From a virus: DNA of 23,767 nucleotides. How positions within the stretch are numbered: position 1 is the stretch's first letter; each line of letters starts with the position of its first letter. Below are positions 5,695 to 11,936 of this stretch, one piece after another. The position numbers and the translations under genes are program-made. The notes under the pieces are model-generated. The model worked only from the letters and a program-made list of their open reading frames with translations, did not search any database and had not been told where the DNA came from. The DNA lies in the IMG/VR virus record IMGVR_UViG_3300011115_000171, positions 1 through 23,767 of that record; one strand, 5' to 3'.

Positions 5695-5859
5695 ATGACT
5701 AAAGAAGAATTATGCAAACTCGCAGGCTCACAGAGTGAGCTAGCCCGAATCTTGGGAATAACCCGTGCGTCCGTCCATCAATGGAAACACGTTCCAAAGG
5801 GGCGTTTGTATGATTTGTTGAAACTTCGACCCGAATGGTTTAAAAATCAGAAAAAATGA
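5695..5859 (+). CDS. Cro/YdaS-like HTH regulator
   Basis: The 54-residue product starts MTKEELCKLAG and carries a clear helix-turn-helix (SQSELARILGITRASVHQWK, residues 12-31). A VPKGRLYDLLKLRPEWF tail typical of Cro/YdaS-type phage regulators follows. It should bind operators in the adjacent divergent control region and repress early or repressor promoters. It is the first rightward gene, the usual position of cro. A half-site similar to palindrome 1 overlaps its start, suggesting autoregulation. No partner CI-like repressor or integrase is in the window, so the lifestyle cannot be settled. Its stop overlaps an ATG at 5856 as ATGA. Confidence 0.85.
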   Translation: MTKEELCKLAGSQSELARILGITRASVHQWKHVPKGRLYDLLKLRPEWFKNQKK

Positions 5860-5867
5860 TATATACT
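5839..5867 (+). promoter_or_regulatory. Possible promoter for the hairpin RNA
   Basis: TTTAAA (5839-5844) and TATACT (5862-5867) are 17 nt apart; the -10 matches 5 of 6 positions. Transcription would start near 5874, just before a CGTCTA...TAGACG stem (5874-5879 / 5890-5895) and the long hairpin. Such AT-rich matches can arise by chance. Confidence 0.35.
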
Positions 5868-6296
5868 AAAAACCGTCTAGAGTGGCATTTAGACGATGAA
5901 CAGAAGAAATTAACCCCGCAGGGTACTGTGTGGTCTTGTCGTACGGCAAGCGAGTCTTTTGACCTTCTGTTCAATCGTCTTGCTGTTGCTCTCGCCAAGA
6001 GCCAAGACCACAGAGCATCTTGCGGGGTTTTTGCTTTTGGACAACACAATGCGGTACGTCGGTGGTTGTGTCTGAGATACCCCATAACACGAGCAAACCA
6101 AAGTGGGGAACGTGGGCGAATCTTTAGAGCGTGGTGGTTGAAACAGTCTGAAGTAATGCGATGCGATGACCTGGCTCCGAAAAGCAGACATTTAAAGCAT
6201 AGAGCGAACTTTGTTTATGAACACGGTAAGGCTATGCTTTGCTCAAACCTTCACCAAAAAGCATTATTGAATACAAGGGAGATAAACGATGTTTGA
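5856..6296 (+). CDS. Doubtful ORF spanning the control-region RNA
   Basis: An open frame of 146 codons starts with an ATGA overlap on the HTH stop and ends 8 bp inside the replication gene, which is how real genes are joined here. Against it, leucine codons are often CTT, CTC or CTG whereas neighbours prefer TTA/TTG. The product is rich in Trp, Cys and Arg with no recognisable domain. The frame also crosses a 27-bp stem ending in a T-run. I think a noncoding leader is at least as likely. If real, its function is unknown. Confidence 0.3.
   Translation: MIYTKNRLEWHLDDEQKKLTPQGTVWSCRTASESFDLLFNRLAVALAKSQDHRASCGVFAFGQHNAVRRWLCLRYPITRANQSGERGRIFRAWWLKQSEVMRCDDLAPKSRHLKHRANFVYEHGKAMLCSNLHQKALLNTREINDV
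5912..6034 (+). ncRNA. Long hairpin RNA with terminator-like 3' end
   Basis: Positions 5912-5938 pair with 6003-6029 in a 27-bp stem containing two G-U pairs and two mismatches. Its base is AACCCCGCA against TGCGGGGTT and its top is GTGGTCTTG against CAAGACCAC. The 64-nt apical region contains a further GCGAG (5950-5954) / CTCGC (5991-5995) pairing. The stem runs straight into TTTTTGCTTTT, as in an intrinsic terminator. Placed just after the Cro-like gene, it occupies the position of lambda tR1/OOP. It could be a terminator that controls entry into the rightward operon, or a stable regulatory RNA. The structure was read by eye, without energy calculation. Confidence 0.55.
6041..6288. other. 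Stretch without a confidently supported gene
   Basis: Apart from the doubtful frame described above, I see no convincing gene on either strand. It contains an ACACAA / TTGTGT pairing near 6042-6070. A perfect 9-bp stem AAAGCATAG / CTATGCTTT is at 6194-6202 and 6232-6240 (29-nt loop). The ribosome site AAGGGAG for the next gene follows near the end. It may be a structured leader for the rightward operon. Confidence 0.4.
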
Positions 6297-6651
6297 ATCA
6301 GGTTTTGATAGGTTTTGGAATTGTTACCCAAAGACTCCACGTAAGGGGGCAAAGAGTGAATGTCAAAAAAAGTGGGTTAAGTATTATTGCGAAAACCAAG
6401 CTGATCAAATTGTCAAACATATAGAGTGGATGAAAACTACGGAACAATGGTTAAAAGGAAATGGCGCATTTATCCCTGCGCCCCTTGTTTACCTTAATCA
6501 ACAAAGATGGGACGGGGCTGATATACCTGATTTAGTGGTTAAACCTGATCGTGATCCTGAGTTAACAAGATTAGAAGAAGAAACAAAAAAAGCCGTTCCT
6601 ATGCCTGAAGAAGTGCGGCTACGGTTGGCGCAATTAAGGGGCAGAGCATGA
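6289..6651 (+). CDS. Phage replication-associated protein
   Basis: The 120-residue product has the pattern FDRFWNCYPK (6-15), then HIEWMKTTEQWLKGNGAFIPAPLVYLNQQRW (44-74). This block is common at the C-termini of phage replication initiators and replisome organisers and of related stand-alone proteins. It probably helps load the replicative helicase or primosome at the phage origin; the initiator N-terminal DNA-binding domain is absent here. AAGGGAG lies 7 nt before the start. The gene is coupled to the methyltransferase by ATGA. Confidence 0.65.
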   Translation: MFESGFDRFWNCYPKTPRKGAKSECQKKWVKYYCENQADQIVKHIEWMKTTEQWLKGNGAFIPAPLVYLNQQRWDGADIPDLVVKPDRDPELTRLEEETKKAVPMPEEVRLRLAQLRGRA

Positions 6652-7571
6652 ACAAAATAGAATTTGGCGATTGTCGAGAAACAATGCGTAAGTGGAAAGA
6701 ACAGGGCATCAAAGCACAAACTTGCGTAACAAGCCCGCCTTATTATGGATTACGGGATTATGGGCATAATGGGCAAATAGGACTTGAAGAATCCCCCGAA
6801 CAATATGTTGCCAACATGGTTGAAGTTTTTGCTTGTGTTTGGGATGTGTTGGAAGATGACGGCACACTTTGGCTAAACCTTGGTGATTCATATTCTGCGG
6901 GTGGTCGTGGCGGTGGTCAAGAAGGAAGTATCCAACAAGGCAATAAAGGTTCAATTACAGGCGAAGTTTTTGGAACATGGAAAGTGCAAGGATTTAGACC
7001 TAAAAATTTATTAGGCATACCTTGGCGCGTGGCTTTGGCTTTACAAGATTGGGGATGGAATTTAAGACAAGATATTATTTGGAATAAACCTAACCCTATG
7101 CCTGAAAGCGTGACGGATAGATGCACCAAAGCGCATGAATATATTTTTTTGATGAGTAAATCGCAAAAGTATTATTACGACCATGACGCAATTAAAGAAG
7201 AAGCACATACTACTGATAACAGCGACAGAAACAGAGATGAATCTCGATTAAACAATACACCTGGTAGAACTCGTATGAATGGATTAACAACCAATCATTA
7301 CGAAACTAAAAACAAACGAAGTGTTTGGACGGTAAACACAAAACCCTATGAAGGCGCACATTTTGCCGTGTTTCCTACTGATTTAATTGAACCTTGCATA
7401 CTTGCTGGCGCACCAGTTGGCGGTATAGTGCTTGACCCTTTTATGGGAAGTGGAACAACAGCACAAGTGGCACAAAACCTTGGTCGCCAGTACCTTGGAT
7501 GTGAACTCAATCCAGATTACAAACCCTTGCAAGATAAAAGAATAAGTCAACTTTCATTGGAGTTGGTATGA
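6648..7571 (+). CDS. Orphan DNA methyltransferase (N4-cytosine/N6-adenine, beta-type)
   Basis: The enzyme transfers a methyl group from S-adenosylmethionine to an exocyclic amino group of a DNA base. The 307-residue protein has catalytic motif IV first (TSPPYYGLRDYG, from residue 28) and SAM-binding motif I last (DPFMGSGTT, 263-271), the order of beta-class N6/N4 methylases. SPPY rather than DPPY favours N4-cytosine. A variable target-recognition region lies between. No cognate endonuclease is adjacent, so it probably protects phage DNA from host restriction or marks it. AAGGGG lies 6 nt before the start. Confidence 0.9.
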   Translation: MNKIEFGDCRETMRKWKEQGIKAQTCVTSPPYYGLRDYGHNGQIGLEESPEQYVANMVEVFACVWDVLEDDGTLWLNLGDSYSAGGRGGGQEGSIQQGNKGSITGEVFGTWKVQGFRPKNLLGIPWRVALALQDWGWNLRQDIIWNKPNPMPESVTDRCTKAHEYIFLMSKSQKYYYDHDAIKEEAHTTDNSDRNRDESRLNNTPGRTRMNGLTTNHYETKNKRSVWTVNTKPYEGAHFAVFPTDLIEPCILAGAPVGGIVLDPFMGSGTTAQVAQNLGRQYLGCELNPDYKPLQDKRISQLSLELV

Positions 7572-7807
7572 CCCATGAACAAGCCATTACCATCCTTGAC
7601 CGACTCAAATGCGGCATCCACTACCCCAAAAGCGTTGTCGATTACGCCCTTTATCTCACGGGAGACATCGATGTTGAGCCAATTAGACCACTTGATTTGG
7701 ATGGCTCAATTCAGTGGGGCGAAAGAATATGTGTGGCATCGTATCAAGGAACTAGATCAAACGGAACTTTTTCGGGGTATCAAATCCCAGTTTTTAGAAA
7801 GGATTAA
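7568..7807 (+). CDS. Hypothetical phage protein
   Basis: The 79-residue product (MTHEQAITILDRLKCGIHYPKSVVDYALYLTGDID...) resembles small helical phage proteins of replication regions without known activity. The start overlaps the methyltransferase stop as ATGA and has GGAG 6 nt upstream. A competing frame at 7575-7859 is longer but lacks these signals and runs into RusA, so I prefer this one. Confidence 0.65.
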   Translation: MTHEQAITILDRLKCGIHYPKSVVDYALYLTGDIDVEPIRPLDLDGSIQWGERICVASYQGTRSNGTFSGYQIPVFRKD

Positions 7808-7809
7808 GA

Positions 7810-8229
7810 ATGTTTCAAATGATGTTCACAATCCCAGGCGAGCCACGGGGAAAAGGTAGACCACGCTTTGCCCGACAAGGCAATTTTGTCAAAACTTACA
7901 CCGATGCTAAAACCGCAAGTTACGAAGACCAAATTCGGTTTTATGCGTTAAAAGCAATGGGAAGCACCGAGCCAATAAAACGACCCGTAGGCGTTTATAT
8001 TCACATCCGTGTGGGTGTGCCTAAGTCGTACTCCAAAAAGCGCACAGAGGACTGTTTAAGTGGCTTGGAACGCCCAACAAAGAAGCCTGATTGGGATAAT
8101 GTTGCAAAATCGGTTTGTGATGGCATGAATGGGATTGTTTTTGATGATGACACGCAAGTGGTGGACGCTCATGTAACCAAGGTTTATAACGCTGAGGCGG
8201 GGGTGGATGTTATGGTGCAAGAAATATGA
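7810..8229 (+). CDS. rusA: RusA-family Holliday junction resolvase
   Basis: This homodimeric, Mg-dependent endonuclease resolves four-way junctions before packaging. The 139-residue protein begins with the family's FTIPGEPRGKGRPRF. It carries the acidic core KKPDWDNVAKSVCDGMNGIVFDDDTQVV, with D94, D96 and D114 as probable counterparts of RusA D70, D72 and D91. AAAGGA lies 6 nt before the start. The stop overlaps ninB as ATGA, so two recombination functions are co-translated. Confidence 0.92.
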   Translation: MFQMMFTIPGEPRGKGRPRFARQGNFVKTYTDAKTASYEDQIRFYALKAMGSTEPIKRPVGVYIHIRVGVPKSYSKKRTEDCLSGLERPTKKPDWDNVAKSVCDGMNGIVFDDDTQVVDAHVTKVYNAEAGVDVMVQEI

Positions 8230-8510
8230 GGTCGTTAGAACAAAACCGTCTTATGTGGGCAAATCTTGAAGACATTGCCCAACAAGTCGTTTGGTATGGG
8301 CAAAAATTACACAAGGAAGAATGGAAGGATGTGCTAACCGCCGCGCTTAAAAGCCAAAAAGTTGTGCCAGGCTTGGAAGGCGGATTTGTGGTGATTGGGG
8401 CAAGAACAAGCAAGATGACCGTGGCTGAAATGAACGAGTTAATTGAGTTATCGACGGCGTTTGGCACTCAGCAAGGTGTTAAATTTCGTGCGTTTGAGTC
8501 GGAATCGTGA
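8226..8510 (+). CDS. ninB: NinB-like recombination protein, N-terminally short
   Basis: NinB (Orf of lambda) binds single-stranded DNA and acts as a recombination mediator. The 94 residues match the conserved body (RSLEQNRLMWANLEDIAQQV, WYGQKLHKEEWKDVLTAALKSQKVVPGLEGGFVVIGARTSKMT). Lambda NinB is nearly 150 residues; roughly the first 45 are missing. The start is fixed by the ATGA overlap with rusA. The frame extends a little upstream inside rusA without an obvious alternative start. Confidence 0.8.
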   Translation: MRSLEQNRLMWANLEDIAQQVVWYGQKLHKEEWKDVLTAALKSQKVVPGLEGGFVVIGARTSKMTVAEMNELIELSTAFGTQQGVKFRAFESES

Positions 8511-8683
8511 AATGCCCCGAATGTGGGACATATTGTTTTGTTAAAGAAACTAGAACCTCTACACAAAACACACGGCGGCGGCGTTTAGAGTGCGCCAATC
8601 AACATCGATTTTCTACAATAGAAACAATAATTGGAAAAAATGAACCAAGAAAGAATAAATTACCTAAAAAGCCAATATCTTGA
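8507..8683 (+). CDS. 58-aa zinc-ribbon protein (NrdR/Ogr-like)
   Basis: A GTG at 8507 overlapping the NinB stop as GTGA opens a 58-codon frame ending at a TGA (8681-8683). The product begins MKCPECGTYCFVKETRT. It continues TRRRRLECANQHRFSTIE (22-39) and ends in a lysine-rich tail. CPEC plus RRRR-LECANQHRF recalls the zinc ribbon of NrdR and small phage Ogr-type activators (C3, C6, C29, H33 as likely ligands). It may bind DNA or RNA polymerase as a late-gene regulator (inference). It overlaps the next frame by 44 nt. Confidence 0.65.
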   Translation: MKCPECGTYCFVKETRTSTQNTRRRRLECANQHRFSTIETIIGKNEPRKNKLPKKPIS

Positions 8684-8843
8684 GACGGGTCAAACATCAT
8701 GGTTACACCGAGCGTTAGAGGCAGAACATACTTATGCAATACTTGAAGCAGAAATATCACCGAAGCCCAAAGTTGCTAAAATTGGTGACGGAATTGAGTT
8801 GCCAAAACTGCGGATCGACACCAACCCAAGCGGCGCACTCTAA
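8640..8843 (+). CDS. Hypothetical small protein
   Basis: The 67-residue frame starts MNQERINYLKSQYLETGQTSWLHRALEAEH, which looks like a genuine short helical phage protein. Its last ~36 codons overlap the YbcO-like gene by 110 nt in another frame, so the C-terminal part is uncertain. The ribosome site is weak (GGA 4 nt upstream). Confidence 0.45.
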   Translation: MNQERINYLKSQYLETGQTSWLHRALEAEHTYAILEAEISPKPKVAKIGDGIELPKLRIDTNPSGAL

Positions 8844-9060
8844 TTGGCACGGGGGTAAGGGGCGTGGAATCAAGGCATCGGACGAATATATTGCCGCTTT
8901 GTGCCAAACGTGCCACCACGACATCGATGCGGGGAATAAATTAACGAAAGCGCAAAGACGGGAGTTGTGGGAGAGGGCGCATTTGAGGACGGTTCACATA
9001 CTTAGGTTAAATGACCAATGGCCAATTGACATCCCCGTGCCAAACATTACAATTACTTGA
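8734..9060 (+). CDS. YbcO/DUF1364-like zinc nuclease
   Basis: The 108-residue protein has a CQNC pair (23-26), then QAAHSNWHGGKGRGIKASDEYIAALCQTCHHDID with CxxCH and candidate metal ligands. A helical end follows (KAQRRELWERAHLRTV). This is the YbcO/DUF1364 pattern, an HNH-type nuclease family found among ninB/rusA-linked genes of lambdoid phages. The start is uncertain: the ATG at 8734 has no good Shine-Dalgarno and lies inside the previous frame. TTG 8780 or GTG 8783 are alternatives just before the cysteine motif. Confidence 0.7.
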   Translation: MQYLKQKYHRSPKLLKLVTELSCQNCGSTPTQAAHSNWHGGKGRGIKASDEYIAALCQTCHHDIDAGNKLTKAQRRELWERAHLRTVHILRLNDQWPIDIPVPNITIT

Positions 9061-9071
9061 AAGGAAAAATT

Positions 9072-9440
9072 ATGGCTTACAACAACGATGATATTGCCGA
9101 TTTTGTGGCAACATTACTGCATAGTGGCACAGTAACCCATTTTATGCACTTACAAACGAAAGATTTGGGCGTTCATTTGGCACTTGGCGACTATTACACC
9201 CAAATTATTGACTTGGTGGATCAGTTTGCCGAAGCCTATCAAGGGTGCTACGCAACTCGGATTAAGAACTATCCTGAGAATTTTCACAACGCCAAAGACC
9301 CCATTAAATACATAACGGATATGAGGGATTTTGTGGACAAGAACAGAAAATCAATGCCTGACGAAACCCAATTACAGAACATTATTGATGAGATTGCCCA
9401 ATTGATTGACTCAACGCTTTATAGGTTAAGTTTAGAATGA
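9072..9440 (+). CDS. Dps-like helical phage protein (DUF5856-like)
   Basis: The 122-residue product starts MAYNNDDIADFVATLLHSGTVTHFMHLQTK and continues with a LALGDYYTQIIDLVDQFAEAYQG helix. It resembles small four-helix phage proteins related to the starvation-inducible Dps/ferritin-like fold. His in THFMH and acidic residues in the second helix could be metal ligands, but this is unproven. I chose the ATG at 9072 (AAAGGA upstream) over an in-frame TTG at 9057. The gene is coupled to the glycosyltransferase by ATGA. Confidence 0.65.
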   Translation: MAYNNDDIADFVATLLHSGTVTHFMHLQTKDLGVHLALGDYYTQIIDLVDQFAEAYQGCYATRIKNYPENFHNAKDPIKYITDMRDFVDKNRKSMPDETQLQNIIDEIAQLIDSTLYRLSLE

Positions 9441-10117
9441 TTCGCATATTTGCAGGATACGACCCGCGGGAAAGCGTGGGATACCATGTATTTTGCCAAA
9501 GTGTGATTGAGCACACAACTGAACCCGTAGCGATTACCCCGTTTTATGGTAAACAGCGAGACGGAACTAATGCTTTTATTTACCAAAGATTCTTAGTGCC
9601 GTATTTCACAGGATTTAAGGGTCGGGCGATATTTATGGACGCATCGGATATGTTGATGCTGACAAACATTGCTGAGTTACACAAGTTATTTGACCCGACC
9701 AAAGCGGTGCAAGTTGTAAAACATGAATACAAGACCAAGCACAAAAAGAAGTACATTGGTACTAAAATGGAAGCCAAGAACGAGGATTACCCAAGAAAAA
9801 ATTGGTCGAGCATGATATTGTGGAACTGTGAGCATCCTGCAAACCGATGTTTGACACCTGATTATGTGGACGATCATGCGGGAAGTGAGTTACATCGATT
9901 TAGTTGGTTGCCTGAGAAACTGATTGGGGACTTGCCAAAGGAATGGAATGTATTGGTGGGTGAGCAAGACAACCCAAATGCCAAAATAGCGCATTACACT
10001 TTGGGGATACCCGAATTCACTCATTACAAGTATTGCGATTATGCTCAACAATGGTTTAACACTAAAAGCCGAATGTTGGACGGATTGGTAAACATAAAGG
10101 AGAAGGAACTTGCCTAG
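9437..10117 (+). CDS. GT8-like glycosyltransferase
   Basis: The 226-residue protein begins MIRIFAGYDPRESVGYHVF, typical of GT-A enzymes of family 8. It has a nucleotide-sugar/metal motif FMDASDM (D68, D71, in place of a strict DxD) and a late IAHYTLG segment that matches the usual C-terminal His region. It probably transfers a sugar to a phage or host surface component, or to DNA; donor and acceptor are unknown. Start coupled by ATGA. Confidence 0.75.
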   Translation: MIRIFAGYDPRESVGYHVFCQSVIEHTTEPVAITPFYGKQRDGTNAFIYQRFLVPYFTGFKGRAIFMDASDMLMLTNIAELHKLFDPTKAVQVVKHEYKTKHKKKYIGTKMEAKNEDYPRKNWSSMILWNCEHPANRCLTPDYVDDHAGSELHRFSWLPEKLIGDLPKEWNVLVGEQDNPNAKIAHYTLGIPEFTHYKYCDYAQQWFNTKSRMLDGLVNIKEKELA

Positions 10118-10265
10118 TACATCAAAAAAGCAAGCGGACTTTATGCGAGCCGCCGCACACAACCCCAAATTTGCCAAGGAAGCAGGGATTCCCCAAAAGG
10201 TAGCCCAAGACTATGCCAATGCGGACAAGAAGCAAGCATTAGCAAAGGCGTTGGCAAATGCCTAA
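10110..10265 (+). CDS. 51-aa conserved small phage protein (TTG start)
   Basis: Starting at TTG 10110, with AAGGAGAAGG just upstream, the frame encodes MPSTSKKQADFMRAAAHNPK and continues FAKEAGIPQKVAQDYANADK, ending in an Ala/Lys-rich tail. This 'KKQxxFM...HNPxFAK..GIPxxVxxDF' form is a common small protein near terminase genes. It overlaps the glycosyltransferase stop and the next start (8 bp each). Function unknown; a head-associated or regulatory role is possible. Confidence 0.75.
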   Translation: MPSTSKKQADFMRAAAHNPKFAKEAGIPQKVAQDYANADKKQALAKALANA

Positions 10266-11604
10266 CTATGATGACTTAGCACAAGCGTTAGCGTCTGAAG
10301 GCGCGGCGTTTGGGGTGTTTCCTCAAATGGGTAGCAGACGTAAGACCCAAGATGTTGAGGCGGCTAAGAACATTCCCGTGGACATATTGAGAGGTCGAGT
10401 TGCGGGGTTGCTTGGTGCAATTCCTGATTTGCTGAACATGGCGGGTCGAAGCCCAATGCCAACCGAAACATTTGGGGATATGCAATACGAACCAACCAAA
10501 CAATTGCCTTATGGGTCGGAACATTACCTAAAAACATTACCATTAGCACCAACAACCCAAACGGGGCGCGTAGCCAACGAAATGGGGGCATTAGTACCTT
10601 TAGACCCAAGAACAATAATTAAAGCAGGCAAACCCGTAGTAAGTTTGTTAGGCAACGAGTTAGCCCGTGGGATGTACGGCAATGAGGGTTCATTGGCTAA
10701 CGTAATTCCTACGGCAATGAAACCAAAAATGCTTGATGTTTACCACGGCACACCACACCAATTCCCACCGACTGAGCGCAACCCATTGGGTGAATTTGAT
10801 GCGTCCAAGATTGGCACAGGAGAGGGCGCACAAGCCTATGGGCATGGTATTTACACAGGCGGAAACATAAAAACTGGCGAAGAATATGTAAAAACCACCG
10901 CCAGAACTGAAATTGTCGATTCATCTGGAAACACTTTATATAAAGAATTGCCAAAAAGAAAAGTAACTGGAGAGTCTAGGGCCGCAGACGCATTAGATTA
11001 CGCATTTCAAGTTCAAAGTTCAAACCCATACGCATTTGCGGCAAACCAAATAACAAAATTTGGTGAAGGCCCTGATGTGCAAGACGCATTAAAGACATTA
11101 GCCCAATGGGAACAAGCAGGCGCAAAAACTAAAACGGGTTCTGGTTATTTATATAAAGCAGATTTGCCAGACGAAAAAATACCCCAAATGCTTGATTGGT
11201 ATTACCCCGTCCCAGAAGAGATTAGACAAAAAGTTAGTTCTGCTGCATTAGAAAAGTTTGGAAGTGGCTCTACTGGTACAAGTGGGGCGCATTTATATGT
11301 TGAACTTACCAAGGAATTTGAACGCTTAGGAAGTGCTAATCCTAAAGTGGACGCATCAGAGTTTTTAAGACAACAAGGTGTGCCAGGCATCAAATACTTG
11401 GACAACTTTTCTAGAAGACAACCTGAGTGGATAATTGAAAGCCCAAAAGGGGGGCAAAACATTTTTAACTCTGAAGCAGGCGCACAAGAGTTTTTGCAAA
11501 AAAACCCAGAAGGAAAGATGATTGCACCCAAGCAAACATACAACTATGTAATGTTCCCAGGCGAAGAGAAGAATATTAAAATCCTTGAACGACAAGATCG
11601 TTAA
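10258..11604 (+). CDS. ADP-ribosyltransferase-like (ART-PolyVal) protein
   Basis: The 448-residue protein has a ~155-residue N-terminal region with no recognised domain. From residue 160 it has LDVYHGTPHQF and then GTGEGAQAYGHGIYTGG (186-202). It ends with IKYLDNFSRR and NYVMFPGEEKNIKIL. These are the landmarks of the ART-PolyVal domain: an H-G NAD-contact strand, a G-x-G-x-Y element and a terminal beta strand, as found in phage polyvalent proteins. It may modify host proteins with ADP-ribose from NAD, either early or after ejection with the DNA. The catalytic residue is not certain. Placement just before terminase suggests packaging with the virion (inference). Confidence 0.7.
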   Translation: MPNYDDLAQALASEGAAFGVFPQMGSRRKTQDVEAAKNIPVDILRGRVAGLLGAIPDLLNMAGRSPMPTETFGDMQYEPTKQLPYGSEHYLKTLPLAPTTQTGRVANEMGALVPLDPRTIIKAGKPVVSLLGNELARGMYGNEGSLANVIPTAMKPKMLDVYHGTPHQFPPTERNPLGEFDASKIGTGEGAQAYGHGIYTGGNIKTGEEYVKTTARTEIVDSSGNTLYKELPKRKVTGESRAADALDYAFQVQSSNPYAFAANQITKFGEGPDVQDALKTLAQWEQAGAKTKTGSGYLYKADLPDEKIPQMLDWYYPVPEEIRQKVSSAALEKFGSGSTGTSGAHLYVELTKEFERLGSANPKVDASEFLRQQGVPGIKYLDNFSRRQPEWIIESPKGGQNIFNSEAGAQEFLQKNPEGKMIAPKQTYNYVMFPGEEKNIKILERQDR

Positions 11605-11621
11605 AAGAACACTAAATACTT

Positions 11622-11936
11622 ATGTCAGAAACTAAAGTAGTTAAAAGTAGAAAAAAAGCGGGCGGGCGAGTGGCAGGCACACGCAATAAGGTCACACAAG
11701 AGGCTAGAGAGGCCATAGCGATGTTTGTTGACAACAATGCACACCGACTAGAGTATTGGCTGACAAGCGTTGCTCAGGGCGATCCTAAGCACGATATAAA
11801 GCCAAACCCTGCTAAAGCGTTTGAGATGTTTCAAAGCGTAGTGGAATACCATGTACCTAAGTTAGCAAGGACTGAGTTAACGGGTGCTGACCAAGGGGCA
11901 ATAGAGATGGTAATTAAATGGGCAAACGAGAAATAA
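11622..11936 (+). CDS. terS: Terminase small subunit (probable)
   Basis: The 104-residue product starts MSETKVVKSRKKAGGRVAGT, followed by RNKVTQEAREAIAMFVDNNA. This is the basic opening plus HTH-like region seen in many small terminases, followed by an oligomerisation-like helix (AKAFEMFQSVVEYHVPK). It should recognise phage DNA and hand it to the large subunit. It overlaps the large subunit by 19 nt. Small terminases diverge quickly, so the call rests on context as much as sequence. Confidence 0.75.
   Translation: MSETKVVKSRKKAGGRVAGTRNKVTQEAREAIAMFVDNNAHRLEYWLTSVAQGDPKHDIKPNPAKAFEMFQSVVEYHVPKLARTELTGADQGAIEMVIKWANEK

Noticed and set aside
5912-6029. MITE-like element with 27-bp terminal inverted repeats
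   Set aside because: No target-site duplication at the flanks and no second copy in the window; the adjoining T-run favours an RNA hairpin/terminator.
5912-6034. 6S RNA or retron RNA
   Set aside because: No 6S-type central bubble is evident and no reverse transcriptase is encoded nearby.
6020-6096. Possible tRNA ending AACCA
   Set aside because: No acceptor pairing or T-loop (TTCRANY) can be placed; only the end resembles a tRNA.
5840-6191. Minus-strand frames of 81 and 93 codons in the control region
   Set aside because: No ribosome sites, Ser/Arg/Cys-rich, opposite to the local transcription direction.
7575-7859. 94-codon frame overlapping the 7568-7807 gene and rusA
   Set aside because: No Shine-Dalgarno, runs 50 nt into rusA, low-complexity S/T-rich product. 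The 7568 frame has GGAG plus ATGA coupling.
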